64,000 nt of DNA from assembly GCF_019249795.2 (NCBI RefSeq), contig NZ_CP156891.1, positions 2,144,501 to 2,208,500 on the forward strand, given 5' to 3'. Both the position numbers and the translations under genes were made by a program. Source of the stretch: Segatella copri (GTDB lineage Bacteria; Bacteroidota; Bacteroidia; Bacteroidales; Bacteroidaceae). Below are positions 8,398-18,132 of the stretch, one piece after another. The first letter of the stretch is position 1. Each line of letters begins with the position of its first letter. The notes under the pieces are model-generated. The model did not search any database. It was not told where the DNA came from and was given only the letters and a program-made list of their open reading frames with translations.

Positions 8398-8573
8398 ACT
8401 CAAGTGGTTCAGTCTGCTAACTCAAGTGGTTCAATCAAGCAACTCAAGTAGTTCAATCAGCGAGTTCAGACGTCTCTGTTAGCTGATGCAGACGTCTCGA
8501 TAAGCTTACAGATACGTCTCCGTTAGCCTACGCAGTCATATTCGTAACCCGATGCAGCCGTATTCGTGAATAA
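8398..8573. repeat. 22-bp-period degenerate tandem array, 8 units
   Basis: Eight consecutive units are exactly 22 bp. Units 1-3 share ACTCAAGTNGTTCA, units 4-6 share ACGTCTC, and units 7-8 share CNGYCRTATTCGTRA. Neighbouring units match at 14-18 of 22 positions, while distant units look unrelated. The period is not a multiple of three, so it is not coding repeat. It lies between convergent genes. Confidence 0.85.
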
Positions 8574-8589
8574 GTTTTATGTAATCATC

Positions 8590-8760
8590 TATCATCCATC
8601 ACGATTTGTATCTCTAAGCCTCTTAATGTGCTAATATACAGGCGTTTAAATAGTGTGATGGATATTGTAAACATTTCGTCAATCTATCACGCTGTGTTAA
8701 ACAGGCAAATGCTTCATTATCAAATAGTTGCGGTTTTGAAAATGGAAAACGTGATGGATA
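8590..8760. repeat. Dispersed GTGATGGATA words in both orientations
   Basis: GTGATGGATA occurs at 8655-8664 and 8751-8760. Its complement occurs at 8590-8602 (TATCATCCATCAC), and a degenerate copy TCTATCACG at 8684-8692. The spacing is irregular. It may be a relic of the same mobile debris as the Rpn fragment. Confidence 0.5.
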
Positions 8761-8775
8761 AAAAGAGAAAAAAAC

Positions 8776-8804
8776 TTTCTAGGCGTATGCCTTACGCCTA
8801 GAAA
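8776..8804. terminator. Bidirectional terminator between convergent genes
   Basis: Perfect 12-bp stem (TTTCTAGGCGTA / TACGCCTAGAAA) with a 5-nt loop, 17 bp from the stop of the CoA transferase gene and preceded by an A-run that reads as T-run for the leftward transcript. Confidence 0.8.
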
Positions 8805-8821
8805 ATGTGTATTGTTTCTTA

Positions 8822-10327
8822 TTATTTCAGATATTCTCCGAAATCAGTCAATCTCATGTCACCCTTCTTCAGGAAGGTATCGTGCATGGCGAGGGCAGCA
8901 CGCATGCTCTGTGGCTCGTGGCCCTTCTCGGCAAACTTCAAGTATTCGCGGAGTATAGGGCGGTAATCCGGATGGGCACAGTTTTCGATAATCTCTTTGG
9001 CACGGCGCAATGGGCCTTTGCCACGGAGATCGGCAACTCCCTGTTCGGTAACGATGACATCCACATCGTGCTCGGTACTGTCTACGTGACTGCACATCGG
9101 AACAATGGCAGAGATGCAACCGTTCTTGGTGGTACTCTGCGTGGTGAAGATAGAGATGTAACCATTGCGCTCGTAATCGCAGGAACCGCCAATACCATTC
9201 ATCAGCTTGCTGCCGCAGATATGGCTGGAGTTCTCATTGCCGTAGATATCGCACTCGATGGCGGTGTTCATGGCGATGACACCCAGACGGCGGATGACCT
9301 CAGGAGAGTTTGAAATCTCGCTCTGGCGGATGGTGAGATGCTTCTTGAAGTAATCAATATCATCATACACCTCTTTCAATGTATCGTTTGTTACGGTGAG
9401 CGAAGAGCAGGAAGCATCCTTGATTCTTCCCTCGCGCATGTATTTTACCACGGCATCCTGAACCACCTCGGTATAAACGCTGAATACCGGCACGTTAGGG
9501 TTCTGTCCCAATGCCTCCAATACAGCATTGGAAGTTACGCCCACTCCGCTCTGCAAAGGCAGGAACTGAGGAGGAATATGTCCCTTCTTCAGGTCACTGA
9601 CCAGAAAATCAGCCACATTATGTCCCATCTGTTCGGTCACAGGGTCGAGCGGTTTGAAGGCACGCGCCTCCTCCGGAATGTTGCATTCTACCACACCCAC
9701 AATCTTGCGGGCATCAATCTCCACATACTCTTTACCTATTCTATCGCCCACATTCAAGATTGGGATAGGTGTGCGGAATGGGCATTCTGCTATCTCATAT
9801 ACATCGTGAAGATAACGGGAAGCTGGACTGTGGAAGGTATTCTTCTCGATGAGCACCTTCTTTGCCAATCTAACGATGGTAGGAACGATGCCGCCGGCAG
9901 AGGTAAGGAATGCCTTGCAGGTAGTTTCGCCTTCTTCCAAATCAGAAACTTCGATGATGGCAAGGTCTATTTCGCCATAGAAACCACGGCGCAGGCGCTC
10001 AGCCATGTGGCCGAGGTGCATATCCTCATAATCAATCTCGCCCAGGTTTGTATGAGTTCTAAAGTCCTTGTTGGTAGAAAATGGCGCACGGAACTTGATG
10101 GCATGGGCTGCTGCCATGTCACCTTCGATACTTTGCGAGGTAGAAGCACCCGTGAGGATGCCCACCTGGAAAGGTCTGCCCGCCTCGTGCTCAGCCACGG
10201 CTCTCTTGGAGAGTTCGCGGAAGGTTGCCTTAGGCACGCCGTTTGGTGTGAAACCACTCAATCCGATTGTATCTTGATCGTTAATCATCGCTGCCGCTTC
10301 GGCAGCACTCAATCTTGTATATGCCAT
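8822..10327 (-). CDS. Acetyl-CoA hydrolase/transferase family protein (succinate/acetate CoA transferase)
   Basis: 501 aa, full length for class I Cat1/AarC-type CoA transferases. The N-terminal half has GLSGFTPNGVPKATFREL and the glycine-rich GILTGASTSQSIEGD. The C-terminal half has AMNTAIECDIYGNENSSHI, containing the glutamate expected to form the CoA thioester, then GIGGSCDYERNG. It moves CoA between acetate and succinate (or propionate), which suits a succinate/acetate-producing anaerobe that also has the fumarate reductase at 37-41 kb. It is monocistronic, with its own promoter box near 10398. The exact substrate pair is inferred from family. Confidence 0.9.
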   Translation of the reverse strand: MAYTRLSAAEAAAMINDQDTIGLSGFTPNGVPKATFRELSKRAVAEHEAGRPFQVGILTGASTSQSIEGDMAAAHAIKFRAPFSTNKDFRTHTNLGEIDYEDMHLGHMAERLRRGFYGEIDLAIIEVSDLEEGETTCKAFLTSAGGIVPTIVRLAKKVLIEKNTFHSPASRYLHDVYEIAECPFRTPIPILNVGDRIGKEYVEIDARKIVGVVECNIPEEARAFKPLDPVTEQMGHNVADFLVSDLKKGHIPPQFLPLQSGVGVTSNAVLEALGQNPNVPVFSVYTEVVQDAVVKYMREGRIKDASCSSLTVTNDTLKEVYDDIDYFKKHLTIRQSEISNSPEVIRRLGVIAMNTAIECDIYGNENSSHICGSKLMNGIGGSCDYERNGYISIFTTQSTTKNGCISAIVPMCSHVDSTEHDVDVIVTEQGVADLRGKGPLRRAKEIIENCAHPDYRPILREYLKFAEKGHEPQSMRAALAMHDTFLKKGDMRLTDFGEYLK

Positions 10328-10678
10328 TTTCTTCTAACTTAATACTCATTAGCGGAACTTATAGCCGCCTTCTTGATAATTGATAACTGTTTGCGGCTGC
10401 AAAGTTACACATTATTTTCGATATATGCTAATAATTTGATAATTTTATGCATATAATTGGCAAAAAACTTACAAATAGTGAATAGATATACAAAAACTAC
10501 TTACTTTATGCAAAAATATAGCAGCATCATACAGAGAGAATTTACCATGGAAAATCAGTTCCATTGATATTTTCGAGGATTTTAATAACATTTTGCGAAT
10601 GATTTGTCGGATATATCAGAAAAATGAGTTAACTTTGCACTCAAAATATAAATAATATAAAATAAAGGTTCATACAAG
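10328..10678. other. Divergent intergenic region with two promoter boxes
   Basis: This 351-bp AT-rich space holds a minus-strand TAACTTTGCA (10398-10407) for the CoA transferase and a plus-strand TTAACTTTGCA near 10629 for cysS. I see no gene or notable repeat in the rest. Confidence 0.6.
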
Positions 10679-12169
10679 ATGGAACAGAAATTATTGATCT
10701 ATAACACTCTCACACGTACGAAAGAGAGATTCACTCCGCTCCACGCTCCTAACGTGGGCATGTATGTTTGTGGCCCTACCGTGTATGGCGATCCGCATCT
10801 CGGTCATGCACGACCAGCCATCACATTCGATATACTCTTCCGTTATCTCAAGCACCTGGGCTATAAGGTTCGCTACGTTAGAAACATTACCGACGTTGGC
10901 CACCTGGAGCACGATGCAGATGAAGGCGATGACAAGATTGAGAAGAAGGCTCGCCTGGAGCAGTTGGAGCCAATGGAAATTGCGCAGTACTACACCAACC
11001 GCTACCACGATGCCATGGAGGCGCTGAACGTGCTCCCTCCTAGCATTGAGCCTCATGCCACAGGCCATATCATTGAACAGGAGAAACTGGTTCAGGAAAT
11101 CCTAGACAATGGTTATGCCTACGAGAGTAACGGCTCTATCTACTTCGACATCGAGAAGTATAACAAGGATCATAAGTACGGTATCCTCTCCGGACGTAAC
11201 CTGGAGAACGTAATCAACGAGAGCCGCGAGCTGGCTGGTATCGGCGAGAAGAAGAACCAGGCTGACTTCGCTCTCTGGAAGAAGGCTTCACCTGAGCATA
11301 TCATGCGCTGGCCTAGTCCTTGGAGCGATGGATTCCCAGGCTGGCACTGCGAGTGTACTGCGATGGGACGTAAGTACTTGGGCAGCCACTTCGATATTCA
11401 CGGTGGCGGCATGGATTTGATTTTCCCTCACCACGAGTGCGAGATTGCTCAGGCTGTGGCTTCTCAGGGCGACCAGATGGTTCATTACTGGATGCACAAC
11501 AATATGATTACCATCAATGGTCAGAAGATGGGTAAGAGCTTGGGTAACTTCATTACCCTGGAGCAGTTCTTCACTGGCAATCACGACAGTCTGGAGCAGG
11601 CTTATTCGCCAATGACCATCCGTTTCTTCATCCTCTCTGCTCACTATCGCAGCACCGTAGACTTCTCTAACGATGCCTTGAAGGCCAGCCAGAAGGGATT
11701 GGAGCGCCTGATGAATGGTTTGAACGACCTGGAGCGTGTGCCTGTGGCTAAGCAGAGCGATGAGCAGGTGAAGAAGTTTGTAAGCGAGTTGCGCCAGCGC
11801 TGCTACGATGCGATGAACGATGACTTCCAGACTCAGCTCGTTATCAGCTATCTCTTCGAGGCTTGCCACGTAATCAACACAGCCCTCGACCACAAGGCAA
11901 ACATCTCTGCTGAAGACCTGAAGGAGCTTTCAGACACCATGCATCTCTTCACCTTCGACCTGCTCGGTCTGAAGAGTGAGAAGGGAGCCAACAATGATGC
12001 TCGTGAAGAGGCTTATGGCAAGGTAGTGGATATGGTTCTCAACCTGCGTGCCAAGGCTAAGGCTGATAAGGACTGGGCTACCAGCGACCAGATTCGCGAT
12101 GCCCTGGCTGAAGCCGGTTTCGAGGTAAAGGACACCAAAGATGGTGTTACCTGGAAACTGAACAAATAA
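10679..12169 (+). CDS. cysS: Cysteine--tRNA ligase
   Basis: 496 aa, class Ia synthetase. The zinc/cysteine-binding Cys is in [10 protein letters not shown] (about residue 31), the HIGH-type motif is PHLGHARP, further zinc ligands are WHCECTAMG and PHHECE, and KMSKS appears as KMGKSLGN (about residue 281). The DALR/anticodon-binding end follows to [13 protein letters not shown]. It charges tRNA-Cys in the cytoplasm. It is monocistronic, bounded by its own promoter box and a strong terminator. Confidence 0.97.
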   Translation: MEQKLLIYNTLTRTKERFTPLHAPNVGMYVCGPTVYGDPHLGHARPAITFDILFRYLKHLGYKVRYVRNITDVGHLEHDADEGDDKIEKKARLEQLEPMEIAQYYTNRYHDAMEALNVLPPSIEPHATGHIIEQEKLVQEILDNGYAYESNGSIYFDIEKYNKDHKYGILSGRNLENVINESRELAGIGEKKNQADFALWKKASPEHIMRWPSPWSDGFPGWHCECTAMGRKYLGSHFDIHGGGMDLIFPHHECEIAQAVASQGDQMVHYWMHNNMITINGQKMGKSLGNFITLEQFFTGNHDSLEQAYSPMTIRFFILSAHYRSTVDFSNDALKASQKGLERLMNGLNDLERVPVAKQSDEQVKKFVSELRQRCYDAMNDDFQTQLVISYLFEACHVINTALDHKANISAEDLKELSDTMHLFTFDLLGLKSEKGANNDAREEAYGKVVDMVLNLRAKAKADKDWATSDQIRDALAEAGFEVKDTKDGVTWKLNK

Positions 12170-12174
12170 TATTT

Positions 12175-12218
12175 AAAAAGAGGGTGCATCATCAACTTAT
12201 GACGCACCCTCTCTTTTT
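12175..12218 (+). terminator. Terminator after cysS
   Basis: Stem GAGGGTGC/GCACCCTC (12180-12187 and 12204-12211) flanked by A-run and T-run, so it can serve cysS and the convergent metallophosphatase gene, whose stop lies inside the T-run side. Confidence 0.8.
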
Positions 12219-14079
12219 ATTTTTGTACTGCTGCAGGATTTTTCTTCCTTGCAGCAAGTGAATCTTTCTGTCTGCCAGATATAGAATCGCGCAACATCTT
12301 ATCTTTCTTACTCTTATATTCCTTATACTCTTTTTCGTAATAATGGGCAAAGTTGGCGAAAGGCTCTGTCGTTACCTCATCGCTCGATGCCGTATAGGTA
12401 TTTCCGTATGGATCGGATGCCTTGATGATGATTTTGGCATTCGGATTCCTAGGAGTATAATAATATAGGTGGTTCATGATGAGATAACCGTTGCCCTTGC
12501 TCACGAACCGATAGGATACACTCTCGCTATATTTATGATGATAGCCGGCGGCAAAGGCATCCTGCCCCTTTCCGCTGAGGCGCCCCATCAGATATTCTTT
12601 GCCATCCTCTACGGCTACCACACGCCAATGACTGGTAGCATTGAAGACATTGGCTACCAGGATATTCCTGTTGTTTGCCAACTGCCAATCCCTAGAGTAT
12701 TTCTCGCCGTTGAAATCGGTCTGCGCACGGAACAAGGTCATCTGCTTGCTCTTATCCCAGAAAGTTCCCTTGTAATAGCAGTTGCTGATGCTGGTACCCA
12801 CAAAACTGTATACATAATATCCATTTGGAGTTCCGCAGATGTTGATATTCGACTGCCATATATTACCACAGGCGGCAGCATGACAATGCTCCATTACATC
12901 CTCGCCCTGATAATTAATCTCGTGGTTGCAGGCAAAATGAGTATGTCCGCAGAAGAGTTCGTAACCGCCCTTAAACTGTTTCAGCAAAGAAAGCAGGAGC
13001 GAGAGACGAGAAGAAGAATAATGCCCCTGCTCATGGGCATTGGTCAGCGGCTTCGCCTTGCTGAAAGGCGCATTGCCGAAGGTGAACGGGATATGATAGC
13101 AGAGTACCACCTTCATATCCTTTGGCGTGAGGGCGAGATCCTGCTTCAGCCAGCGCACCTGGCGTTCACGTAATTCTCCAGGAGAATAATAAGACATGCC
13201 GCGGTGGAAGAAGCAGTTGTTGATGCAGACATAATGCACATCGCCACGGTTGAAGGAAAAATCGGTAGGACCGAAATTCTCCTCCCATTTCCTGCGGTAG
13301 AGCGCTTTGCCATCCTGGTCGTGATTGCCGATGACGGAGAAGAGGCGCATCTCTGAAGAGCCCAATGCCTGGCGTATCTGACGCTCCAGTTTGGCGTTGT
13401 AACCGCCATAATACTGTACATCATCGCCCATGCTGAGCCCGTAGACCGGTGTTCCGGCAGGCAGCGAACTGATGGTCTGTTTGATATCTGCCATGGTTTG
13501 GGTGGTGAATCTTTCTACATCACTCTTCTTGATGGGATTATCATCCGGAGAAGTATAATAAGGGCTGTAGGCATTGGTAACCTGCGGGTCGCCGATGACA
13601 ATCATCTTATAGTGAATCTCCTTGCCGCCCGGCAGTCGGGTGAGGGTGAAGTTATAGGTTTTCTTCCCCTTGGATACCTTTTGGTAGAAGAAAGCCGTGC
13701 GATCGGTCTTAGAATGGGTAGGAACCTCGCAATCGGCTGGAACAGAATAGTATATGAATTTTGCCAGGCTGTCTCGCTTCATCTTATATCTGCCCTGTGC
13801 ATCGGTTTTTACACAGTTGAATCCATCGCTCACGATGACGCCAGCCACTCCCTTTCCTTCCTTATCTCTTAAAGTTCCGGAGATATTGAAATCCATCTTC
13901 TTCACAGGTTTCTTCTTCAGCGTATCAGCAGGCTGTGGCTTGAGATGGAGAACCGGTGGGTTTTTCACCAGGTTCTGTATCTGTTTCTTGGGGTAGAGCA
14001 GGTGCAAGGTGATGCCTATTGCTACGAGCGCGCAGCAAGCAACCGACAGAACCCCTATGTATAATTGTTTCTTTTTCAT
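12217..14079 (-). CDS. Calcineurin-like metallophosphoesterase with N- and C-terminal accessory domains
   Basis: 620 aa. It has an N-terminal membrane anchor (IGVLSVACCALVAIGITLHL, residues 8-27), then a carboxypeptidase-regulatory-like fold (SGTLRDKEGKGVAGVIVSDG, about 70-90). The metallophosphatase core follows with metal ligands VIGDPQV, GDDVQYYG, IGNHDQDG, CYHIPF and CGHTHF (about 160-400), and then a C-terminal beta domain of the type paired with these enzymes. It probably faces the periplasm; the substrate (phosphoester) cannot be told from sequence. The C-terminal 45 residues are rich in Lys and Ser and look disordered. A -7 box TACTTTTG sits a few bases before the ATG on the minus strand. 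Confidence 0.88.
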   Translation of the reverse strand: MKKKQLYIGVLSVACCALVAIGITLHLLYPKKQIQNLVKNPPVLHLKPQPADTLKKKPVKKMDFNISGTLRDKEGKGVAGVIVSDGFNCVKTDAQGRYKMKRDSLAKFIYYSVPADCEVPTHSKTDRTAFFYQKVSKGKKTYNFTLTRLPGGKEIHYKMIVIGDPQVTNAYSPYYTSPDDNPIKKSDVERFTTQTMADIKQTISSLPAGTPVYGLSMGDDVQYYGGYNAKLERQIRQALGSSEMRLFSVIGNHDQDGKALYRRKWEENFGPTDFSFNRGDVHYVCINNCFFHRGMSYYSPGELRERQVRWLKQDLALTPKDMKVVLCYHIPFTFGNAPFSKAKPLTNAHEQGHYSSSRLSLLLSLLKQFKGGYELFCGHTHFACNHEINYQGEDVMEHCHAAACGNIWQSNINICGTPNGYYVYSFVGTSISNCYYKGTFWDKSKQMTLFRAQTDFNGEKYSRDWQLANNRNILVANVFNATSHWRVVAVEDGKEYLMGRLSGKGQDAFAAGYHHKYSESVSYRFVSKGNGYLIMNHLYYYTPRNPNAKIIIKASDPYGNTYTASSDEVTTEPFANFAHYYEKEYKEYKSKKDKMLRDSISGRQKDSLAARKKNPAAVQK

Positions 14080-14142
14080 GAGTACAAAAGTACGGCTTTA
14101 TTATGGTAATGCAGCATATATTCATTTAAAAAACTCTAAATA

Positions 14143-14171
14143 TTACCTTAGGGTAACTTACCTTAGGGTAA
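14143..14171 (+). promoter_or_regulatory. Two tandem 14-bp palindromic sites, candidate operator
   Basis: TTACCTTAGGGTAA is present twice without mismatch (14143-14156 and 14158-14171). Each is an inverted repeat TTACC/GGTAA. They lie just upstream of the -7 box TAACTTTG (14179-14186), where the -33 element would be, so a bound regulator could control the ATPase gene at 14205. Confidence 0.6.
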
Positions 14172-14204
14172 TATTTCGTAACTTTGTACCAAATTACTAG
14201 GAAT

Positions 14205-15344
14205 ATGGCAAAATATCTATCACCATTTCAATTTGGTACATTAGCCACCAATGAGAATTTTATCGACAGACAGGAAGACAGGGCTTTGCTCAAGCAATTA
14301 CTGTCCTCCCATATCAACGTGATGCTGATTTCACCACGCCGATGGGGTAAATCATCGCTAGTGAAAAGGGCGATGAGCGAATTGGCTGGTGAGGATAATA
14401 ACGTAAGAATCTGTTATATCGATGCCTTCAGCATCGGCTCTGAATCTGAATTTTATCGCACTTTTGCCAGTCAGGTTATAGCTTGTGCTTCCTCTAAAAT
14501 GGAACGGTGGATAGAGGATGCAAAGAAATTCCTGACAGGCGTGATACCGCAGGTTGTAGTAAGCGACCAGGTGACCGACTTCATGGCTTTTGACCTGAAG
14601 TTTGTGCCACAAGAGCGTGATAAGATGACGATTCTCCAACTGCCTGAGTTGCTGGCAAAGGAAAAGGGCATCAGGATTATCGTCTGCATAGACGAGTTCC
14701 AGCAGTTGGCTAACCTTCCTGAGTATAAGGATATGGAGGGAAAGATGCGCTCGGTATGGCAGCAACAGCAGCTTACCTCTTACTGCCTCTACGGCAGCAA
14801 GCGAAACATGATGCTCAATATCTTCAACAATTCCAATAGTCCTTTTTATCGCTTCGGACAAGTGATTTTCATGCAGAAGATAGCTAAGGAGCATTGGATT
14901 CCATTCATTCTGTCATCTTTCGAGAAGACAGGAAAGTCAATCTCTGCAGAGATGGCAGAGCGGATCTGTGATGCCGTGGCCTGCCATTCCTGGTATCTCC
15001 AGCAGTTGTGCTATTTTATCTGGAGTTTCACGGTTTCGGAAGTGACGGAAGATATATATCATCTGGGATTGAAACAGGTACTCAACATCAATACCCCGAT
15101 GTTTCAGAATGATACGGAGAATCTCAGTTCTACTCAGATAGAGATGCTTAAGGCTATAGCCAATGGCGAACAGCATTTCTCCTCGCAAGCCGTGAAACAA
15201 ATCTATAATCTTGGTAATCCGAATACGATTGTCAAGAACAGGAAAACGCTCCAGAACAAAGATATTATCGAAAAGCAAAACGATGCTTTTGTCTTTGTTG
15301 ACCCGATATACCGGCTGTGGTTTAAGGAGGAGTATTGTAGATAG
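14205..15344 (+). CDS. AAA family ATP-binding protein
   Basis: 379 aa from the ATG at 14205; a longer reading would start at a TTG inside the promoter box, so it is rejected. Walker A is a variant, SPRRWGKSSLVKRA (about 45-58), and Walker B is IIVCIDEFQQL (about 155-165). A C-terminal winged-helix-like region follows (SSTQIEMLKAIANGEQHFSS, then VFVDPIYRLWFKEEY). This arrangement matches the Bacteroidales ATPases related to archaeal DUF-type ATPases with DNA-binding tails. No partner nuclease or other gene is beside it. The process it serves is unknown. Paired operator-like sites precede it. Confidence 0.8.
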   Translation: MAKYLSPFQFGTLATNENFIDRQEDRALLKQLLSSHINVMLISPRRWGKSSLVKRAMSELAGEDNNVRICYIDAFSIGSESEFYRTFASQVIACASSKMERWIEDAKKFLTGVIPQVVVSDQVTDFMAFDLKFVPQERDKMTILQLPELLAKEKGIRIIVCIDEFQQLANLPEYKDMEGKMRSVWQQQQLTSYCLYGSKRNMMLNIFNNSNSPFYRFGQVIFMQKIAKEHWIPFILSSFEKTGKSISAEMAERICDAVACHSWYLQQLCYFIWSFTVSEVTEDIYHLGLKQVLNINTPMFQNDTENLSSTQIEMLKAIANGEQHFSSQAVKQIYNLGNPNTIVKNRKTLQNKDIIEKQNDAFVFVDPIYRLWFKEEYCR

Positions 15345-15389
15345 AAACTATGTAAATTAAAAGAAATAATATAAGGAGAAAAAAGATAA

Positions 15390-18052
15390 TGGCAAACGAT
15401 AATAAAGGTCTTACACCGATGATGAGACAGTTTTTCGAGATGAAATCGAAACATCCCGAAGCGCTGCTGCTCTTCCGTTGCGGTGACTTCTACGAAACTT
15501 ACTGCGAAGATGCGGTGGAGGCATCCCGTATACTCGGCATTACGCTGACACGACGCAATAATGGCGGTTCTACGGGCACGACCGAGATGGCAGGATTCCC
15601 TCATCATGCTCTGGATACCTATCTGCCTAAACTCATCAGGGCGGGTAAGCGCGTAGCGGTATGCGACCAGCTGGAAGACCCGAAGAAGAAACGACTCGAA
15701 ATAAAAGGTAAGAAGGGACTGAGCCAGATGGACAAGATGGTGAAGCGAGGTATTACTGAACTCGTTACACCGGGTGTGGCGATGGGAGATAACGTACTGA
15801 ACTACAAGGAGAACAACTTCCTGGCAGCCGTACACTTCGGCAAGACCGCTTGCGGTGTGAGCTTTCTGGATATCTCGACCGGAGAGTTTCTTACCGGCGA
15901 GGGAACCTACGACTATGTAGAAAAACTGATGGGCAACTTCATGCCGAAAGAGGTGCTCTACGACCGCGCCCGAAAGAATGACTTCGAGAAATATTTCGGC
16001 AGCAAATACTGTACCTTCGAACTGGATGACTGGGTTTTCACCGAGCAGACAGCCCTGCAGAAACTCCTGGGACATTTCAAGACAAAATCTCTGAAAGGTT
16101 TCGGTGTAGAGCATCTCAAGAACGGCGTGATAGCCAGTGGTGCCATCATGCAGTATCTCGAGATTACCCAGCATACACAGATTAATCATATCACCGCCCT
16201 TTCACGTATCGAAGAAGATAAGTTCGTGCGTATGGACAGGTTTACCATCCGCAGTCTGGAGCTGGTTGCCCCTATGCAGGAAGACGGTTCTTCGCTCCTG
16301 AATGTCATCGACCGTACGGTAACGGCGATGGGTGGACGTATGCTCAGACGCTGGCTGGTCTTCCCGTTGAAGGACGTTAAACCAATCAACGAGCGTCTCG
16401 ACATCGTGGAATATTTCTTCAAGGAACCGGAATTCCGTCAGCTTCTCGATGACCAGCTGCATCGCATCAGCGACCTGGAGCGTATCATTTCCAAAGTAGC
16501 CGTGGGTAGAGTTTCGCCTCGCGAAGTGGTTCAGCTGAAGAATGCACTTGAAGCCATCAAACCTATCAAGGTGGCATGCCAGCATGCTACGAACGAGGCT
16601 CTGAAGCGGGTAGGCGAGCAGCTGAACGTATGCGAGACCCTGAAAGACCGCATCGCCAGGGAAATACAGCCCGATCCGCCACAGCTGGTCAATAAGGGTG
16701 ATGTGATAGCCGACGGATTCAATGCTGAACTTGATGACCTTCGTGCCATCAGCCGCCACGGCAAGGATTATCTGCTCAAGATACAGGAAAGGGAGATAGA
16801 AAAGACAGGAATTTCGAGTCTGAAGGTAGGTTACAATAATGTTTTCGGATACTATCTGGAGGTGAGAAATACCTTTAAGGACAAGGTGCCTGAGGAGTGG
16901 ATACGCAAGCAGACGCTGGCTCAGGCAGAGCGTTATATCACCCAGGAACTGAAGGAATATGAGGAAAAGATTCTCGGTGCTGATGAGAAGATTCTGGTAT
17001 TGGAAGCACAGCTCTTCAACGAACTGATAGCTGCCATGCAGGAGTATATTCCGCAGATACAGATCAATGCCAACCTCATCGCCCGTATGGACTGTCTTTT
17101 GTCATTTGCAAAGATATCTGACGAGAACCGCTACGTGCGCCCTATCGTCGATGATTCTGAGGTGCTTGACATCAAGCAGGGCAGGCATCCGGTGATTGAA
17201 ACCCAACTGCCGCTGGGCGAACGCTATGTACCTAACGATGTGCTGCTCGATACCGAGAAACAGCAGATCATGATGATTACCGGTCCTAACATGGCTGGTA
17301 AATCGGCTCTGCTGCGCCAGACCGCCCTTATCGTGCTGCTGGCACAGGTAGGCTGTTTTGTGCCCGCAGAGAGCGCCCGAGTTGGATTGGTGGATAAAAT
17401 CTTTACACGTGTAGGTGCAAGCGACAATATATCGCTCGGCGAATCGACCTTCATGGTAGAGATGACCGAGGCAGCAAACATCCTGAACAACGTTTCTCCG
17501 CGCTCGCTGGTGCTCTTTGATGAGCTGGGAAGAGGTACTTCTACCTACGATGGTATTTCCATTGCCTGGGCTATCGTGGAATATCTGCACGAACATAAGA
17601 AGGCGCAGGCGCGTACGCTCTTTGCTACCCACTATCATGAGCTCAACGAAATGGAGAAGAACTTCCCTCGCATCAAGAACTTCAATGTGAGTGTGAGAGA
17701 GGTGGACGGAAAGGTAATCTTCCTGCGTAAACTGGAACCGGGAGGCAGTGAGCACTCTTTCGGTATCCATGTGGCAGAGATTGCCGGTATGCCTCGCAGC
17801 ATCGTGAACCGTGCCAATGTGATTCTCAAACAGTTGGAGGATGACAATGCCGGGGTAGGTGGTGCCGGTAAACCGAACGTACAGCACATCGATGAACCTA
17901 AGGATGGTGTGCAGCTCAGTTTCTTCCAGCTCGATGATCCTGTACTGACGCAGATACGTGATGAAATACTCGGGCTGGATGTGAACAATCTCACTCCGGT
18001 AGAGGCATTGAACAAGCTCAATGACATCAAGAAGATTCTGCTGGGAAGATAA
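15390..18052 (+). CDS. mutS: DNA mismatch repair protein MutS
   Basis: About 887 aa starting [20 protein letters not shown], normal for MutS. The mismatch-recognition motif GDFYETY (about residues 31-37) holds the conserved Phe-x-Glu that stacks on the mispair. The lever/clamp region follows. The ATPase has Walker [15 protein letters not shown] (about 632), the signature [19 protein letters not shown] and the His switch FATHYHEL. It works with MutL, which is not in the window. Start chosen at the ATG after AAAAAGATA, 45 bp after the upstream stop. Confidence 0.97.
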
Positions 18053-18057
18053 AAATA

Positions 18058-18105
18058 TAAATCCCTCCCCGTGGCAGCAGATGCTGTTGCACGAGGAGGG
18101 ATTTT
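18058..18105. terminator. Bidirectional terminator between mutS and lgt
   Basis: 15-bp stem with one mismatch (AAATCCCTCC.. / ..GGAGGGATTT, 18059-18073 and 18090-18104), A-run before and T-run after, between convergent genes. Confidence 0.85.
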
Positions 18106-18132
18106 TATAATCTGAAAATAAGTCGTCTAATA

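Noticed and set aside
8398..8573. 22-bp array considered as a CRISPR array
   Set aside because: No conserved repeat separated by unique spacers; all units drift, and there are no cas genes.
9338..10342. 334-codon open frame antisense to the CoA transferase
   Set aside because: Shadow of a well-identified gene, no promoter and no recognisable domain.
14184..14204. Upstream TTG start for the AAA ATPase
   Set aside because: It lies inside the -7 promoter box, so it cannot be in the transcript.
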